A stretch of 64,000 nt of DNA from Malus domestica (GCF_042453785.1 NC_091665.1:6829501-6893500); one strand, 5' to 3'; positions 24,201 through 36,169 are shown, numbered from the stretch's first letter. Notes: generated by a model not told the origin, from the letters alone. Numbers and translations are program-made.

Positions 24201-26074
24201 TTTTGATGCAGCATAGTAAGGTGATTGCCTATGCTTCTAGGCAGTTGAAAAATCATGAAAGGAACTATCCTACTCACGATCTTGAATTGGCAGCAATTGT
24301 TTTTGCTTTGAAAATTTGGAGGCATTATTTGTATGGTGAGAAGTGTAAGATCTTCACTGATCATAAGAGCCTTCAGTACTTATTCACCCAGCATGATCTT
24401 AATCTTCGTCAGCGAAGGTGGATGGAATTGCTAAGTGATTATGATTGTTCTATTGAATACCATCCAGGTCGTGCTAATGTAGTAGCGGATGCACTGAGTA
24501 GGAAACCTCAAGGTAGACTTAATGCCCTATATGCTAGTCGTGTTCCTCTTCTTGCTGAACTGAGGGCAACTGGAGTAAGATTGGAGTGGGAGAATCAAGG
24601 TGGAGCATTTCTTGCTAGTTTTCAAGTCAGGCCAGTTTTGGTGGAGCGTATACTTGCATCTCAAATGGTGGATGAAGAAATTCAGGAGTTGGTTCAGTTA
24701 AGAAGTGAAGGGAAAAAGAAAGACCTCAGAATTCGGGAATCAGATGGTATGCTCATGCAAGAAAACAGAATGTATGTTCCGAATAATGAGGAATTGAAGA
24801 AGGAAATTCTGGATGAAGCACATTGTTCAGCTTATGCGATGCATCCGGGAGGAACAAAAATGTATCATACCATTCGACCATTTTATTATTGGCCGGGTAT
24901 GAAAAGAGAAATTGCAGAATATGTGAGTAGGTGTATTATTTGCCAACAAGTGAAAGCAGAAAGGAAAAAGCCCTTTGGGCGAATGCAACCACTTCCCGTT
25001 CCCCAGTGGAAATGGGAAAATATAACCATGGATTTCGTGTATAAACTTCCTCGTACACGAAATGGATTTGATGGTATTTGGGTAATTGTGGATCGACTCA
25101 CCAAATCGGCGCATTTCATTCCTGTGAGGGAGAAATACCCTCTGAATAAATTGGCTAAGTTGTTTATCTCGAAGATTGTCAAGTATCATGGAGTTCCAGT
25201 AAATATTATCTCTGATCGAGACCCGAGGTTTACTTCTAAATTTTGGGTGGCTTTTCAGGAAGCTTTGGGTACTCAATTGCTTTATAGCACAACTTATCAT
25301 CCTCAAACTGATGGGCAATCAGAGAGGACCATTCAAACGTTGGAAGATATGTTGAGATCTTCGGTATTACAATTTGGTGATTCTTGGCATGATCGTCTGG
25401 ATTTGATGGAGTTTGCTTATAATAACAGTTTTCACTCGAGCATCGGTATGTCACCATTTGAGGCACTTTATGGTAGGACGTGTCGAACGCCATTATGTTG
25501 GTCTGAGGTTGGTGAAAGGGTATTAGAAGGCCCAGAGATTGTAGATGAGACTACTCAAAATGTTCAGATAATTAAGTCAAACCTGAAAGCAGCCCAGGAT
25601 CGACAGAAGAGTTTAGCGGATCGGCATACTACTGATCGAGTGTATGATGTGGGTGATTTGGTATTTTTGAAATTGTCACCTTGGAGAGGTGTGGTACGAT
25701 TTGGGAAAAGAGGAAAGCTAAGTCCGAGATACATTGGACCTTATGTGATCATTGAAAGAGTTGGTGAAGTTGCCTACCGGTTGGAACTGCCTCCGGAGTT
25801 ATCTAAGGTCCATAATGTGTTTCACGTCTCTATGCTTCGACATTATATTTCTGATCCTTCTCATGTGATCCCTCCTCAACCGTTAGAGATTAATCCGGAT
25901 TTGACGTATGATGAGGAACCGGTCACTATATTGGATTGGAAGGACAAGGTTCTAAGGAACAAGACGGTGAGTTTGGTGAAGGTGTTGTGGAGAAATCATT
26001 CTGTGGAGGAAGCTACTTGGGAGACGGAAGACCGGATGAGGGAGATGTACCCAAGGTTATTTTATGAGTATTAA
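21242..26074 (+). CDS. Gag-pol polyprotein of the Tekay-like Ty3/Gypsy element
   Basis: A single open frame, 1610 aa from ATG 21242 (an ATG at 21224 is also in frame). Order: retrotransposon gag; Gly/Gln-rich linker; CCHC knuckle [14 protein letters not shown] (about residue 316); aspartic protease with [13 protein letters not shown] (about 491; Cys where Ser is usual after the Asp); reverse transcriptase with YRMAPAEL and the YxDD-equivalent [10 protein letters not shown] (about 828); RNase H ([18 protein letters not shown]); integrase with HHCC ([17 protein letters not shown]) and the catalytic core ([27 protein letters not shown]). The tail ([19 protein letters not shown]) is chromodomain-like and may steer integration. 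No stop or frameshift, so it is potentially functional. Confidence 0.95.
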   Translation: MPPRRERRESRRTSEPNFPDITQLGEAMAQALQNVIRPPPPPRTPLETMYNLKLDRFMGNESHEGAEKWLDHIEKTFQVMQSQGNLPANRWVETTTWFLGREPAAWWINQARYMSPETAADWKVFKEHFMKRFVPPEYIDRKKQEFTRLKQRNMSAHEYYRKFTDLSRYDTDTAGNQGEMLRRFKLGSKKKWRTFANALPCADYHEYFEILVRMEDSDNLPDSEDDEDKNEGQKKNDKGKGISIPGPRQTQSFKKSGASSSSSSGGYSFTGPRRGGGRFSGGPRFQGQRDAGGSGAPWCRRCNSRHHGECRRGSGACFTCGQTGHRASQCPQGHQRPQQTNMPPPAPIQQSFGPGGYGQPSRGGAYHYQGDAAPYAPGPYQYSQKPYSQAGYSQDFGGYSSYSSMPAGGSQWHQGGQPRQGEVATGGAGSSRQPSQPGQGRNPQGRGNQGNRGRGGRQQAQGRVNHMSLQEAQNHPDLIMGTLNVLGHFAKVLIDCGATHSVISHTFAQITQPHPSPLGFDLEFAMPRGDKCYVDSVYLGCPVMVEGVIMSADLIPLDIVDFDVILGADWLHHNRAHIDCYGKSVTFYRPGLPEVTFVGERSGVRHGVISAMRARKFLSKGCQGYLAHVVLNDVTPTSIEEVGVVRHYPDVFPDDLPGLPPDREVEFAIDLFPGTDPISLTPYRMAPAELRELKIQLQELLDKGFIQPSSSPWGAPVLFVRKKDGTFRLCIDYRQLNRVTIKNRYPLPRIDDLFDQLKGACVFSKIDLRSGYYQLKIKEDDVPKTAFRTRYGHYEFSVMSFGLTNAPAAFMRLMNEVFQKYLDKFVIVFIDDILVYSKSQADHIRHLNLVLRKLREHQLYAKFSKCQFWLTEVAFLGHVVSAQGIQVDPQKIAAVENWEQPRTVTEVRSFLGLAGYYRRFVQDFSMIALPLTKLTRKDVKFEWDENCERSFQQLKYCLTHAPVLVLPDDSGNFEIYSDASLNGLGCVLMQHSKVIAYASRQLKNHERNYPTHDLELAAIVFALKIWRHYLYGEKCKIFTDHKSLQYLFTQHDLNLRQRRWMELLSDYDCSIEYHPGRANVVADALSRKPQGRLNALYASRVPLLAELRATGVRLEWENQGGAFLASFQVRPVLVERILASQMVDEEIQELVQLRSEGKKKDLRIRESDGMLMQENRMYVPNNEELKKEILDEAHCSAYAMHPGGTKMYHTIRPFYYWPGMKREIAEYVSRCIICQQVKAERKKPFGRMQPLPVPQWKWENITMDFVYKLPRTRNGFDGIWVIVDRLTKSAHFIPVREKYPLNKLAKLFISKIVKYHGVPVNIISDRDPRFTSKFWVAFQEALGTQLLYSTTYHPQTDGQSERTIQTLEDMLRSSVLQFGDSWHDRLDLMEFAYNNSFHSSIGMSPFEALYGRTCRTPLCWSEVGERVLEGPEIVDETTQNVQIIKSNLKAAQDRQKSLADRHTTDRVYDVGDLVFLKLSPWRGVVRFGKRGKLSPRYIGPYVIIERVGEVAYRLELPPELSKVHNVFHVSMLRHYISDPSHVIPPQPLEINPDLTYDEEPVTILDWKDKVLRNKTVSLVKVLWRNHSVEEATWETEDRMREMYPRLFYEY

Positions 26075-26118
26075 TTGATTTATTTGGTTATGGGAATTTC
26101 GGGGACGAAATTCTATAA

Positions 26119-26129
26119 GGAGGGGAGAT
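26119..26129 (+). other. Polypurine tract of the Tekay-like element
   Basis: AGGAGGGGAGA lies directly before the 3' LTR, where plus-strand synthesis is primed. It follows the gag-pol stop by about 45 bases. Confidence 0.85.
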
Positions 26130-28320
26130 TGTCACAGCCCGTCCCGGAGTTACTTTTGGCGGGAATGTGAAATGACAGAATTGCCCTTATTGGACATTAA
26201 GGTACGTAGGTACGTAACGTTATTTTGAAAATAGCATTGGTTATTTGGGAGAATGTCATATGGTTGGATGGGATTTTATTGGAAATTGATTTTTGGTATG
26301 TATGGTTAGGATGAAATGGAGGGTGTGGATTATTTTGGACCACACATGACCTTCCTCTCCTTCCCCTGTGCTTTCCCTGTCTCTGTCTCTCTCTCGACTT
26401 CACACCCACACACACATCCATCGTACGGCACACCCCAAACCCTCCAAAAACTCAACGGATCGAGGCAAATAAGGTATGTATCTTCATCGTTTTGATGTCC
26501 TGAGTTCATTGGTACTAGTTTTAGGAAGTGAAACCTTCGATTTCACGTAGATCCCGAACCTCCATTTTTGAGGTACTGTTCATGCGAACGTAAAATGTTG
26601 TGTTTCAGGAGATTTCAAGCTTGTGGTGAGCTTTAGGAGGTCCTAAGGAAGCTCGGAGACGTTCGTTGGAGAGTTTTGGACTTCGGGATCGTAGGTTTCA
26701 AGTTTGGCCGAAATCCTTGGTTTTTGCAAGGTGAGATTTCGTAGTTTTTAGGCCCTAAAACTAGTCCAACGTGATAGTACACTCTTAGGGCTTCAATTTG
26801 GTATAAATTTCGAAGAAAATGGGTGAAAAACGAAGGAGAACAGTGGGTTTGAAAATCGGCCGGAGGTTGGCCGGAGTCCGGCCGTCGGGAAACCAGTCCG
26901 GCGAGCCTTTGGAAGGGATGACACGTGCGCTGCACGTGCTGCGCGTGGCCAGCGCGTGGACCCGTGCCACGTGTGGCGCGTGGGGCTTCAAAAATTTTTT
27001 CTAAAAATATCCCGACACTCGTGACGTCGAGTAGGTCGATGTGGTATATTCATATACCAAAATTGAGCATCGTATGAGAAGTTATTTCGAAAAATTGGTG
27101 ATGTGCTTAAAATTAACGTTTTTATAGTTGTTTCGCATATAGGTGAGACGTATCCCGAGGACGACCGCATCCAGGGACGCCACGGGGGTTACGACCCGTC
27201 GACTTATCAGTGAGTGGGCAGTTTTGTTTTCGTATTACCTATATACTACTGTTTTTCCCAGAAAAATGTTTTTATATGAAAATATGTTTTGAACATGCCA
27301 TGCCTAGAACTATTTAAAAATCATGAATTGGTTTATGAATTATGTGAATTGATAATTGATGCATATATATGTGAATTGGCGCGGAGGACGCACATGTGAG
27401 TCTTATTATTATTCAGATGAGTTATTTTATATGAATTGCATTGAAAGCTCATAACCTGCACCCTAGGTGTTAGTGCTTATTTTATTCACCACACCGCACG
27501 CTCGCCTTGGATCCAAGTAGGTGGATGTCGTACAGACCATGTGAGGGTTCCGACATGCTAGTCGTATAGATCACTAGGCGTGATTCCGACTAGTGGGTGA
27601 TCTTAGTTATGCGCGCTGATGAAATGATGAGAGAAGCACTAGAGCGTATTTTTACACCTTTCATCGTATAGACTACCTTACGTAGTTCCGAGTGATGTGC
27701 AGAGTAGGGCCGTATAGGTCACTGTGGTGACTCCGGCTTAGTGAGATATTGAGCTATTGAATTAATCGTATAGGACCAACTGCAGGGTCTCCGATTGATT
27801 CTTTATTTCACCTGATTTATATTTTGATTTATGTCATGGCATGTTTTCTTGAAAATGTTAAAGATTTGAGATTTAAGTATTGAGATTTTATATGGTTATA
27901 TATTTCTGGAAAAGTATACAGGTTTTTACGGCGAGGGGATATAATTGTTTTAATGAAATGTTTTGGAAAACTAATTTGTTTTACTGACCCACTCATTTTG
28001 TTTTGCGCCCCTCCAGGTTCTAGTTTAGCGGTGGTTGGCTCACGAGGTCCTTTCCGGCTTTCTGATAGATTTTGGACATGTAGGACTCACCTGAGGGTGA
28101 TGTATTCTTATTTTAGTCCTACTTGACTGCAGATAACCTATGCTCTGAACTTATGTGTTTACTTGTAAACTCGTCCAGTTATGTCCGTATGTGGTTATGT
28201 TGAGTTTGGTTTGAAATTCTGTTGATTTATGTTGTTGTTATGCTTCCGTGTCGTGCTTATGGTTACGTCACGCCCACGTGACGGCCAGCACACCTGGATC
28301 CTCCGGATCAGGGTGTGTCA
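26130..28320 (+). repeat. 3' LTR of the Tekay-like element
   Basis: 2191 bp, TGTCACAGCCCG...GTGTGTCA, 18 bases shorter than the 5' LTR because of two small deletions. It is followed immediately by the second GTTCA and the resumed host repeat (accaaccc words). Confidence 0.95.
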
Positions 28321-29345
28321 GTTCAACCCAACCCAACCCAAGTGTGGTTATGTTTGAGATTTGGGCCTAAGGTCAAGTTTGGAGACTACATTGAGTGGGC
28401 TTTAATGAATAGTCCAATTTGATAATAAGCCAATTTAATGAATAATCCAATTTAATGAATAATAATCCAATTTTATAATAATCTAATTTAATGAATAATA
28501 ATCCAATTTGATAATAAAAAAACCAAATATTAATGAATAATAATCCTATTTGATAATAAAACCTAATATTAATAAAATAATAAATAACATTAAACATATT
28601 AAAATTATCGTAGGGAATAATTATACAACATTACTTAATTACTTACAAAAAATTAACAAGTAATTGTTAACATTACTTAACTACTTACAAAAATTAACAT
28701 GCAAGTATTAATTACTTAAAAAAATTAACATACGAGTCCACACAAATTTATTTGTTGTTGTATAAATTACAATAATATAAATATAAGTTTGTAAACTTAC
28801 CTTAAATATGGAACCCTTTGTGTTCAAGCTTTGGAATGGATCTGGAATGGCTTTGAAGATGGTAAGGGAAATAAAATAATAAATAACATTAAACATATTA
28901 AAATTATCCTAGGGAATAATTATACAACATTACTTAATTACTTAAAAAAAATTAACATGTAATTGTTAACAATACTTAATTACTTACAAAAACTAACATG
29001 CAAGTATTAACATTACTTAATTACTTAAAAAAATTAACATGCAATTGTTAACATTACTTAATTACTTACAAAAACTAACATGCAAGTATTAACATTACTT
29101 AATTACTTACAAAAACTAACATGCAAGTATTAATTACTTAAAAAAAATTAACATGTAATTGTTAACATTACTTAATTACTTACAAAAACTAACATGCAAG
29201 TATTAACATTACTTAATTACTTTAAAAAATTAACATGCAATTGTTAACATTACTTAATTACTTACAAAAACTAACATGCAAGTATTAATTACTTAAAAAA
29301 TTAACATACGAGTTCACACAAATTTTTTTGTTGTTGTATAAATTA
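28321..29345. repeat. AT-rich minisatellite region of the hAT element
   Basis: After the target duplication, the interrupted 562-bp repeat resumes until about 28560. Then come irregular tandem units built of 'ttaacattacttaattacttacaaaaactaacatgcaagtatt' in 60-115-bp steps. A longer block containing 'aaatatggaaccctttgtgtt' occurs twice (about 28800 and 29380). No coding sequence. The units are degenerate and adjacent, without spacers. Confidence 0.7.
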
Positions 29346-30590
29346 TAAGAATATAAATATAAGTTTGTACACTTACTTTAAATATGGAACCCTTTGTGTT
29401 TAAGCTTTGGATCTGGAATGACTTTGAAAGGGGTAAGGGAAATAAAATAATCGAAAAGGCTCCTCTGATACTGATACTCCACCTCTTGAAATTTTTTCAC
29501 AATGACAACTTTGAAAGAATAACACAATAACTCTGAAACTCCACCTTTTAAAACAATATTGGCACACGGTTTTGAATGAAACCACCGTCCATGGTTTGAA
29601 AAGACTACAAATTATAATGGTAAAAGCTGCATGAAATTGTCCAAATAATTGTTCGTGTTGTCGAGAATATGGAGTGAGTCATGTGTCCTCCTGACAGGAG
29701 GAACCCACACACACACACACAAATGACCACCATTCATGGTCTGAAAAGAATACAAATTATAATTGTCTCATGTCCAAATAATTGTAAAACTTGTCAGGGA
29801 TTATTGAGTGAGTTGTATCCTCCTGACAGGAGGAACCCACACACTCAAAAGACACATCGCACGCACACACAACGCACGCACGCAGATAACCTCAGTCTCT
29901 CTCTCTCTCGATCCTTCTCGTTCTCTCTTCTCCCTTCTCTTCTTCCACACACACACTCACACAGAGAGCTCCTCAGTCTCTCTCTCTCTCGATCATCCTT
30001 CTCGATCTCTCTTCTCCCTTCTCTTCTCCCACACACACACTCACACAGAGAGCTCCACAGGTTGACATCGGATCCAAGTCCAACACACGCACACACAGAG
30101 ATCGGACTCACAGAGATCTCCGATCTCTCTTCTGCCAAACACACACACGCACACAGAGATCTCTCGATCTCTCTTCTCCATTCTCCGATCTCTCTTCTCC
30201 CTTCTCCGATCTCTCTTCTCCCAAACACCCACATACAAAGAAAGATCTCCGATCTCTCTTCTCCCAAACACACACACACACACACAGATCTCTCGATCTC
30301 TCTTCTCCCTTCGCCGTTGATCGTGGCTCAGGCGAAGTCAGAGGTGCGCCGCTGAGCAAGGATCGTTCGTCTTCGTCTTCGTCAGGTGAGATTCCATGAA
30401 ACCCTAAACCCTAAACCGACTTCACCCTGCCTTGAATCGTTTATGCATGCGTGAAATCTGATGTATATATGTGAAATTGATGTTAAGATTCGTGTTTTTG
30501 CAAGGTTTTTGGGACGAAACCGGCCCGGGAATCGCCCCACCGTCTCCGGCGTTCTTCTCCGACGTCGCCTAGGATTCCGATTCCACCGTC
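29346..30590. repeat. CA- and CT-rich low-complexity upstream region of the hAT transposase
   Basis: Two copies of 'tcctcctgacaggaggaaccc' (about 29687 and 29818) are followed by CA runs and about eight copies of 'cgatctctcttctccc' with ACACAC linkers (29900-30320). Open frames on both strands come from these repeats and are not credible genes. The position, upstream of the minus-strand transposase, fits a promoter or untranslated leader. A short AAACCCTAAACCCTAAACC patch lies at about 30399-30417. Confidence 0.5.
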
Positions 30591-30832
30591 CATGGATATT
30601 TTGCCGATATTTCCAAAATATCGCGATATTATCGATAATATCGCGATATTTGGCCGAAAAGCCTTCGGATACCACTTTTAATATCGCCATCCCGAAAAAC
30701 CGATAATATCGGCGATATTTTGCCGATATTATCGGCATTTTCTTCCATGCACTGGAATGATTTTGGGCAGCATTTCGGGTGACAGAGACTTTCAATGGCG
30801 GCCGGAACAAACCACGCCTACCCTCCGATCAA

Positions 30833-31042
30833 AGGTTGAGACGGGCTGATCACTTCCATGCATCGCTTTCAGTAATCGCGTTTCTAGCGTTTGCAGCTTC
30901 GCATTATGATGTTGCGGGTTGTTATTATCCGGCAACGCCTAGGAGGGTGACCAACACTCTTCCTCTTGTGGTAGGGTTTGTAGTTAGTGTTTTGTTTGTG
31001 CCCTTTCCTTCTAAGAGAAGGGGAATTGGCTACCTTTCTTGA
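30833..31042 (+). pseudogene. C-terminal fragment of a DMP (DUF679) membrane protein
   Basis: The frame RLRRADHFHASLSVIAFLAF, then CYYP, then TLPLVVGFVVSVLFVPFPSK and RRGIGY matches the end of plant DMP proteins: the last two membrane spans and the conserved (R/K)GIGY close. The N-terminal half with the first two spans is missing; upstream in frame there is no ATG and no recognisable family sequence before the hAT border at about 30754. Either the hAT element or an older rearrangement removed the front. The frame continues back to 30779 without a stop. Confidence 0.6.
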
Positions 31043-31248
31043 TGCTGAGGGATACTTTTTTAGTCTCTAGATGTTGATAAACTTTATAAAAGTAAAGGAC
31101 GCTTAACAGGGAACGAAAGGAATATAATTTGTGTGTGAATAAATTTGTAACCAATTACCGTTCTCACAAAGAATAAAAAGAAAAAATTATGACAGAGGCT
31201 ATTGCACAACAAGAGATACAATTATGTATAAGTATAGGCCTGTAAAAG
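31043..31248. other. Short intergenic stretch
   Basis: A non-coding AT-rich gap between the DMP fragment and the 3' end of the convergent glycosyltransferase gene; it probably holds the 3'UTR of the latter. Confidence 0.4.
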
Positions 31249-33549
31249 TCACGTACAGTGGCAACGGCGTGGAACTGAAACACCGGGAGGTTTTCTCCTT
31301 TCACGAACGATTGATTCCTTGATCATTGGCAACTTTTGATGAACCATCTTCCACATGTGGTTCACTGCACCGTCGGGAGGAATTGGCCCGATGCCACCAG
31401 GATGACCATTGTCATACTCAAACATGGGCTGAAACTGTGCCATTGTTCGACGAAATCTATCCCTCTGCTCTCTAGTAAAGGTCCTAAGATGGCTCACAAT
31501 CCAGTTCGGTTTCAACGCATCATCGACTGCCACAAAAACAGAAAACTCTGAATAATCTACCATCCCTTCGAAAGGAAGTTCTATGTTGTCACTGACAATA
31601 ACGGGTATACAGAGACTTTGCATTGCATCGAACAGCCGACATGAAGTGGGAGTGTCCCCAGCTGGATGCAAGCAAAACTCTGAAGTTCTCATCCCTTTTA
31701 TGGACTGTTCCCTCCCAGTGGCGTTAGGGAAGCCTTCTTCCATGATAACATCTGGCTCATTAACCAACAAGTCCCACAATGTTTCTCGAACTAAGCCTCC
31801 CTGTTATCAGAAAACTCAGTTATGTTACTAAAATAATTACACAACATAGACAAGTTAGCTTTATGCCAACCTAGATTAGGTCACAAACATAGTATCCTAT
31901 ATCACATAAAGCATTATAATGATTGTTAAACTTTACGACAACCCAGCGATGAATGACATGAGATGTACGCAATGCATTAGGACATAAAAAGAGTGTATCT
32001 GGTGGCACTTCAAGAGTTTGCCACATAACAATATAAACAAACTATTTTAAGACTAATTGCAGTTTCAACAATGTCAGTTCAGTGATGAAACCGGAGAAGA
32101 AAGTGCAATTTACAAAGTGATGAGTTACAAGCAGTCAAAAAAGAAAGGCAATGAAAATCATGTCATATGTCAGATACAATGGGAGAAGTAAGATTCAAAT
32201 CTAGCATACTAACCCGGTGCCTATGTTTAGCTCCTTTAAAGTAAAGTAGCGTTTGACGCTTCTTATTTTCTGTCAGTTGCAATCGGGGAAGTAGATGGGT
32301 GTAGGGCACAATGACATCTTTGAGTAGTGACACTTGTGTGTGCTGAATCACATCTGATGAGTTACCGTTTGATGACCTGGATTCGAGTGTGTACCACCCT
32401 CCAAAATCTACAACGAGAAGGACCGCCGGGGCTATCTCTGCTCGAACGTGCCACATTGCCACTGGGTCTGCCAAAAATGCTTCAAGTTTTAACACAACCT
32501 ACAAACCCAGAGACTAAATCATAAGCTGCTATAGCATATACTACATTTACATTGTTCTCTAACATTTTAATGGTGCTCCCAGTTACCTCCAATTGATCAA
32601 ATGGTATCCAAGAAAATAAAACTTTGAAAATCGCAACGTCTTGATAAAAGGACCAAACTTTCTAAATTCCAAGGATCAAATGGAGAATGGAGATGGATTC
32701 ATTGCAAATACTAGAACACATTTAAATCTACAGACCCACATAAATAATCACAGAAATCACACCAAAATCACCACCTAATCATCAAAACCAGTGAACAATC
32801 CCATCAATTACTCAATGGCCATTAGCACAAATCGAATTTAAATAATAGCAATTAAATCCCAACGAAAAAATTAAATAAAAAGCCAACGTACCAGTAAGCA
32901 CAAACACATGGTCTCTTCCACCTGACCTTTTCCAAGCCTCAGTGTTCTTCACAAAGTCCACCACTTGCCTCTGCCTCTCATAGTCCTCATTCCCAGCCTT
33001 CTTCCTAAACACCCCTTTAGCCGTAGCCAGCTGCAATTCTGCGCTCAAGGTCGCGAAAAAGGGGACGAAAACAACGTCGGCTTCGTCGGCATCGAAAACC
33101 CGGGAGGCAAACGACCCAGTTCTGTGCTCCGGAGGGGTCATCAGGTCCCCCAAAATCCAGTACTCGGCGCTGTACTGTTTAATCAATGGATTATCTGGAT
33201 AGGGTGGAAATTCAAGGTTTTTGGGCAAATGGGAGTCTGGGATTTGGTGGTCGGTGTCCGTTTGGAGGCGGGAATCGGGGCCGGAAGCCCAGTACTTTTC
33301 GAGGAGGCCATAGTTGAGGGATCTGGGGAGGTCTGCTAGGTAGACTTTGAGGGAATTTTGGGGAGAGAGAGGGGCGTTTAGGGAAATGAAAGATGAGGAA
33401 GAAGGAGAAGGAGAGGAAGAAGGAGAAGGATTGGAGAGGAAGAAGAGAGAAAGAGAGAGAGCGCAGAGGAGAGTGAATGCGAAGAAGAGAGTGGGAACAG
33501 AGCAAACGGATGAAGAAGGTGTCGTTGTGGCGGTGCCCTTCACTGCCAT
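31249..33549 (-). CDS. GT47 exostosin-family glycosyltransferase (probable arabinosyltransferase ARAD1-like)
   Basis: A Golgi type II glycosyltransferase thought to act on cell-wall polysaccharide. Three exons, GT-AG and in phase: 33549-32892, 32467-32214, 31800-31249; 487 aa. A short cytosolic tail is followed by one membrane anchor (residues about 18-39, FFAFTLLCALSLSLFFL) and a Ser/Pro stem. The exostosin domain runs from about residue 67 (LKVYLADLPRSLNYGLLEKYW) to the C-terminus, with NPLIKQYSAEYWILGDLMT, ADVVFVPFFATLSAE, FCLHPAGDTPTSCRLFDA (about 346) and IPVIVSDNIELPFE. It ends PRRCHCT. Complete and undamaged. The ARAD1-like name follows common annotation of this subgroup; the true sugar specificity is not visible. 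Confidence 0.88.
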
Positions 33550-33765
33550 GCCTTTTGCTTTCCTTCTCTATCTTTGCTTTGGTCGCATAAGGAAAATCGA
33601 TGAAAATGAAACCCGTACTTAGACACACAGGCATTGATCAACTAATTAAATTCATTGCAAAGACTTAAATTATAATTTAATTTTTTATGTTGTTTATTGG
33701 ATTCAGCATCTAAAATCTCTCAACTTTTTAGTGTCATTTTAAATTGGTTTCAATCATTTTAACAA
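33550..33765. other. Upstream region of the glycosyltransferase gene
   Basis: 5' leader and promoter side of the minus-strand GT47 gene. No clear TATA box was found. The SINE-like copy begins right after. Confidence 0.35.
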
Positions 33766-34020
33766 ACGATATTATCTACCTTAAAGAGATGGAAGAGTTA
33801 GCTAAACCTAACAATATACTATCAATAATATGGTTCAAATTTGTCTTTGACGACTACTGATATTCCTCTTCACTTATAAATAAGAGGTATTAGGTTCGAT
33901 TCTCGTTAAAGGTGAATTTGAACCACATTATTACTAGCTCATTGTGAGGCTAAGCCTACCCCCTCCCCTTAGTGTAGATAATATCATTTGCCGTTTGTTC
34001 AACAATAAAAAAATTCGTTT
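33765..34020 (+). mobile_element. tRNA-derived SINE-like repeat, copy 1
   Basis: Contains a B-box-like GGTTCGATTCTC (about 33893), then 'tttgaaccac', 'gctcattgtgaggctaagcc', and a 3' part 'tagtgtagataatatcattt' followed by 'gtttgttcaacaataaaaaaa'. The same order recurs at about 39115-39290 and 51040-51180, so it is a dispersed family. The segment also has a 16-bp inverted match between its left (gatattatctac) and right (gtagataatatc) ends. Confidence 0.6.
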
Positions 34021-35280
34021 TTGATGAAAATCAAATATAAAACCTCTCACTTACAGATGAAGAAGAATACATAACATTAAGTGGCTTGTTTATTAATACT
34101 TAAAAGTCCTAGTTTTGTAGAGTTTGGTGAATAATAGGTATAAATTAAGCGCGTTATGGGGACATGTCCACCGAGGCACATCAACATGAAGCAAGAGCCC
34201 ATAATTGCATGTCTTGGAGGATCCCAGGTCTATTATATCATATTATTATTTTATGACTTGTTTGATCATAATTTCGTTTGTAGCTAATAATTTTCAGTTT
34301 TTGAATTAGATATAGAAGAAAAAAATTAAGGGAGAAACGAGGAATGCTACAGAGGGGTGGAATGCTGTTGAAGAAATGCACAGAGAAAATATAAAAACAA
34401 GAAAGATTTTAGGGGTGGGCTTGGGTCGAGCCGGGTCCATTTTTGGTGGATCCGGACTTGCCTTGTTTTTTTGTAAATGAGTTCAAGTTGGTATGAATTA
34501 TGCATTTTTATTAGTGGAATCGACTAATTTAGATCTGTTTGATACGATCTAGTTCTTACGGGTCAAACAGATATGTTTTCAATCATGTCGTATAACAAAA
34601 CAACAATATAAAACGATCTCTATGTGTTCTATACAAAAGAATTATGTCTAACAAAGCCAATACAACAATCGTTGTTTTATTCCTTTGTAGGGTTAGATAG
34701 ATGTGAAATTATGAATATGTGCTTCATTGTAGACCACCAACCCTTGATGGTCTAGGCCAGATCACCCACACATAAAAAATGTCGATTCAATTTTGGACTT
34801 GTTTTTACACAAGCAGGGTCCAAGTTGGATCATTTTAAAAATTAAAAGTAGGAATCCAATAGTTTTACATGAGGTCAAGTAATACGATTTGGATATGTAT
34901 TTTGCCTTCATGCATTTTCCTTCATTTCTTTCCTTCTCTCCCATTGCCCTTCATCATCACTCCTTTTCCCCAAATACTAATCTTACTTCTCAAGCACAAA
35001 AATTAAAATCTAAAAACAAGAAATCTAAAGTATAAGATAATCCGGACATGTGGGTACTTTGCATTCTTTCGGGTCTCTTTTGAAGTATTGTCCAAAACAG
35101 AAATCTCTCAAATCATGTGGTTTTCATCACCAACATTTCAATTTCGGAAACACATCAATTGTTAGTATGTTTGATTAGAGTTTCATAATTAAATGGTTTT
35201 CGATACGACTGATCTGCCAAGGACATTATAAACAAACGCGACGATTTTCGATGGTTACAAATGGACAAACTTTCCCAGAG
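34021..35280. other. Non-coding intergenic region
   Basis: AT-rich with no recognisable gene; a 60-codon minus frame at 34762-34944 lacks any family signal. A short stretch near 34410-34580 ('gggcttgggtcgagccggg') has the style of repeat-derived DNA, but no borders could be set. Confidence 0.4.
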
Positions 35281-35390
35281 GGAAAAGTGTGTTCAATGTA
35301 GCCATATCTAACAAAAATAGACTGCAAGATTGTCTCCTACAACTATACCATGGAAAGAGACTTCTTTTCTCCAGTCAAACTGGAAAACTC

Positions 35391-35687
35391 TTAACGCCCC
35401 ATCACAACCTCGTCAAAGTTCCAGTCCCTCACGATATCCCTTCTCACAGCCCGGCTTCGAACTAGCCTTGGGGTACCTGGTATGGAACCGCTGTTTGAAA
35501 GAGTTGGTTGCGGGGTTACTTTGGATGATGCAATGTTGGAATGTCTTGGCAATGGAAGAGATGGCCTCCGTGTTAAGCAGTTGGCAATAGCAGAACATCT
35601 TCCATCATTTTCTGTGCTCGATACAGAGTAACTCCTAAAAGAGTGTGACGGACTTTCTACACTGCACACAAGGCATGCCAAACTCAT
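35391..35687 (-). CDS. Conserved plant-specific 98-aa protein of unknown function
   Basis: The frame starts MSLACLVCSVESPSHSFRSY, continues SVSSTENDGRCSAIANCL, then a Thr/Pro/Ser-rich part (SSKVTPQPTLSNSG), and ends TPRLVRSRAVRRDIVRDWNF. I recall this pattern (Cys-rich start, serine motif, basic RDWNF-like tail) from small uncharacterised plant proteins, but cannot assign a function. The coding exon starts at acceptor TTGCAG (exon from 35727), 40 bases before the ATG, so the leader is spliced. The likely donor is at 38444, giving a 2716-bp intron. No signal peptide or membrane span. Possibly modified on its many serines. Confidence 0.65.
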   Translation of the reverse strand: MSLACLVCSVESPSHSFRSYSVSSTENDGRCSAIANCLTRRPSLPLPRHSNIASSKVTPQPTLSNSGSIPGTPRLVRSRAVRRDIVRDWNFDEVVMGR

Positions 35688-36169
35688 ATTTAGACTTGCA
35701 ACCTGCCACCGATTGCAGAGTTCAAATCTGCAATTTACATCAAGATAGAACCATAAAGTTAGCACATTCCATTTAGATGATAGATTAATAAATAGCACAC
35801 AATTAAAAGAGAAGAATACAGATGGAAGCAAAAAATGAAGAATTTTTTTTTTAAAAGATGTAAACTGTTTTTACAACTACTAGACTATTCGTAGTCATAG
35901 AGAACAAGTAAATTCTGTATCCAAGGAATGCAAAAGACAAGGTAACCGAAGCATTAGAAACTGGGGACTGCACATTATGCCAAGTTGTATAAGAGATCAA
36001 AGCTGTATTCTTGAGCTTTTGAAGGGTGAGTATTGTTCTCATGTTGTAAAGATTATGATAAGGACATGCAATCACAAAGTAACAAATAAGCAACGTAGAA
36101 TAGAGTGCCAAAACTACGCATTGATTCAGCACAATGCTTCTTTATGTGAGTGAGCAACAACACAGAAAC

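Larger units (their letters stand above)
18954..28320 (+). mobile_element. Young Ty3/Gypsy chromovirus (Tekay-like) LTR retrotransposon
   Basis: A complete 9367-bp element: LTRs at 18954-21162 and 26130-28320, both TG...CA, with 5-bp duplication GTTCA (18949-18953 and 28321-28325). The initiator-Met primer site, one continuous gag-pol frame and a purine tract before the 3' LTR are all in order. By eye the LTRs differ by about seven base changes and two indels (8 and 10 bases), which means a very recent insertion. The long LTRs, single ORF and chromodomain-like tail fit the Tekay/Del group. Confidence 0.95.
14253..30754 (-). mobile_element. Large autonomous-type hAT transposon, split by a Ty3/Gypsy insertion
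   Basis: The ends align as imperfect inverted repeats: the left starts CAGACCAAGGAAGAAAAT (14253) and the right, read in reverse complement, starts CAGTGCATGGAAGAAAAT. Both continue into dense arrays of AATATCGG/ATATCGAT words (14267-14348 and about 30597-30735), which look like subterminal transposase-binding repeats. Between them lie a full hAT transposase gene on the minus strand and, in its upstream part, a nested retrotransposon (18954-28320). Without that insert the element is about 7.1 kb. I could not find a clean 8-bp target duplication: TGCACTGG occurs at 14244 and 30748, but the latter overlaps the right inverted repeat. Confidence 0.7.

Noticed and set aside
28600-29345. Regularly repeated units reminiscent of a CRISPR array
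   Set aside because: The units are degenerate, adjacent and without unique spacers, and the window is a plant nuclear genome.
29681-30355. Long open frames on both strands rich in Ser/His/Thr or Arg/Glu
   Set aside because: They are translations of CA runs and repeated 'cgatctctcttctccc' units; six-frame openness without any domain is expected from such repeats.
30399-30417. AAACCCT repeat (telomere-like)
   Set aside because: Fewer than three units; too short for an interstitial telomere block and common by chance in plant DNA.
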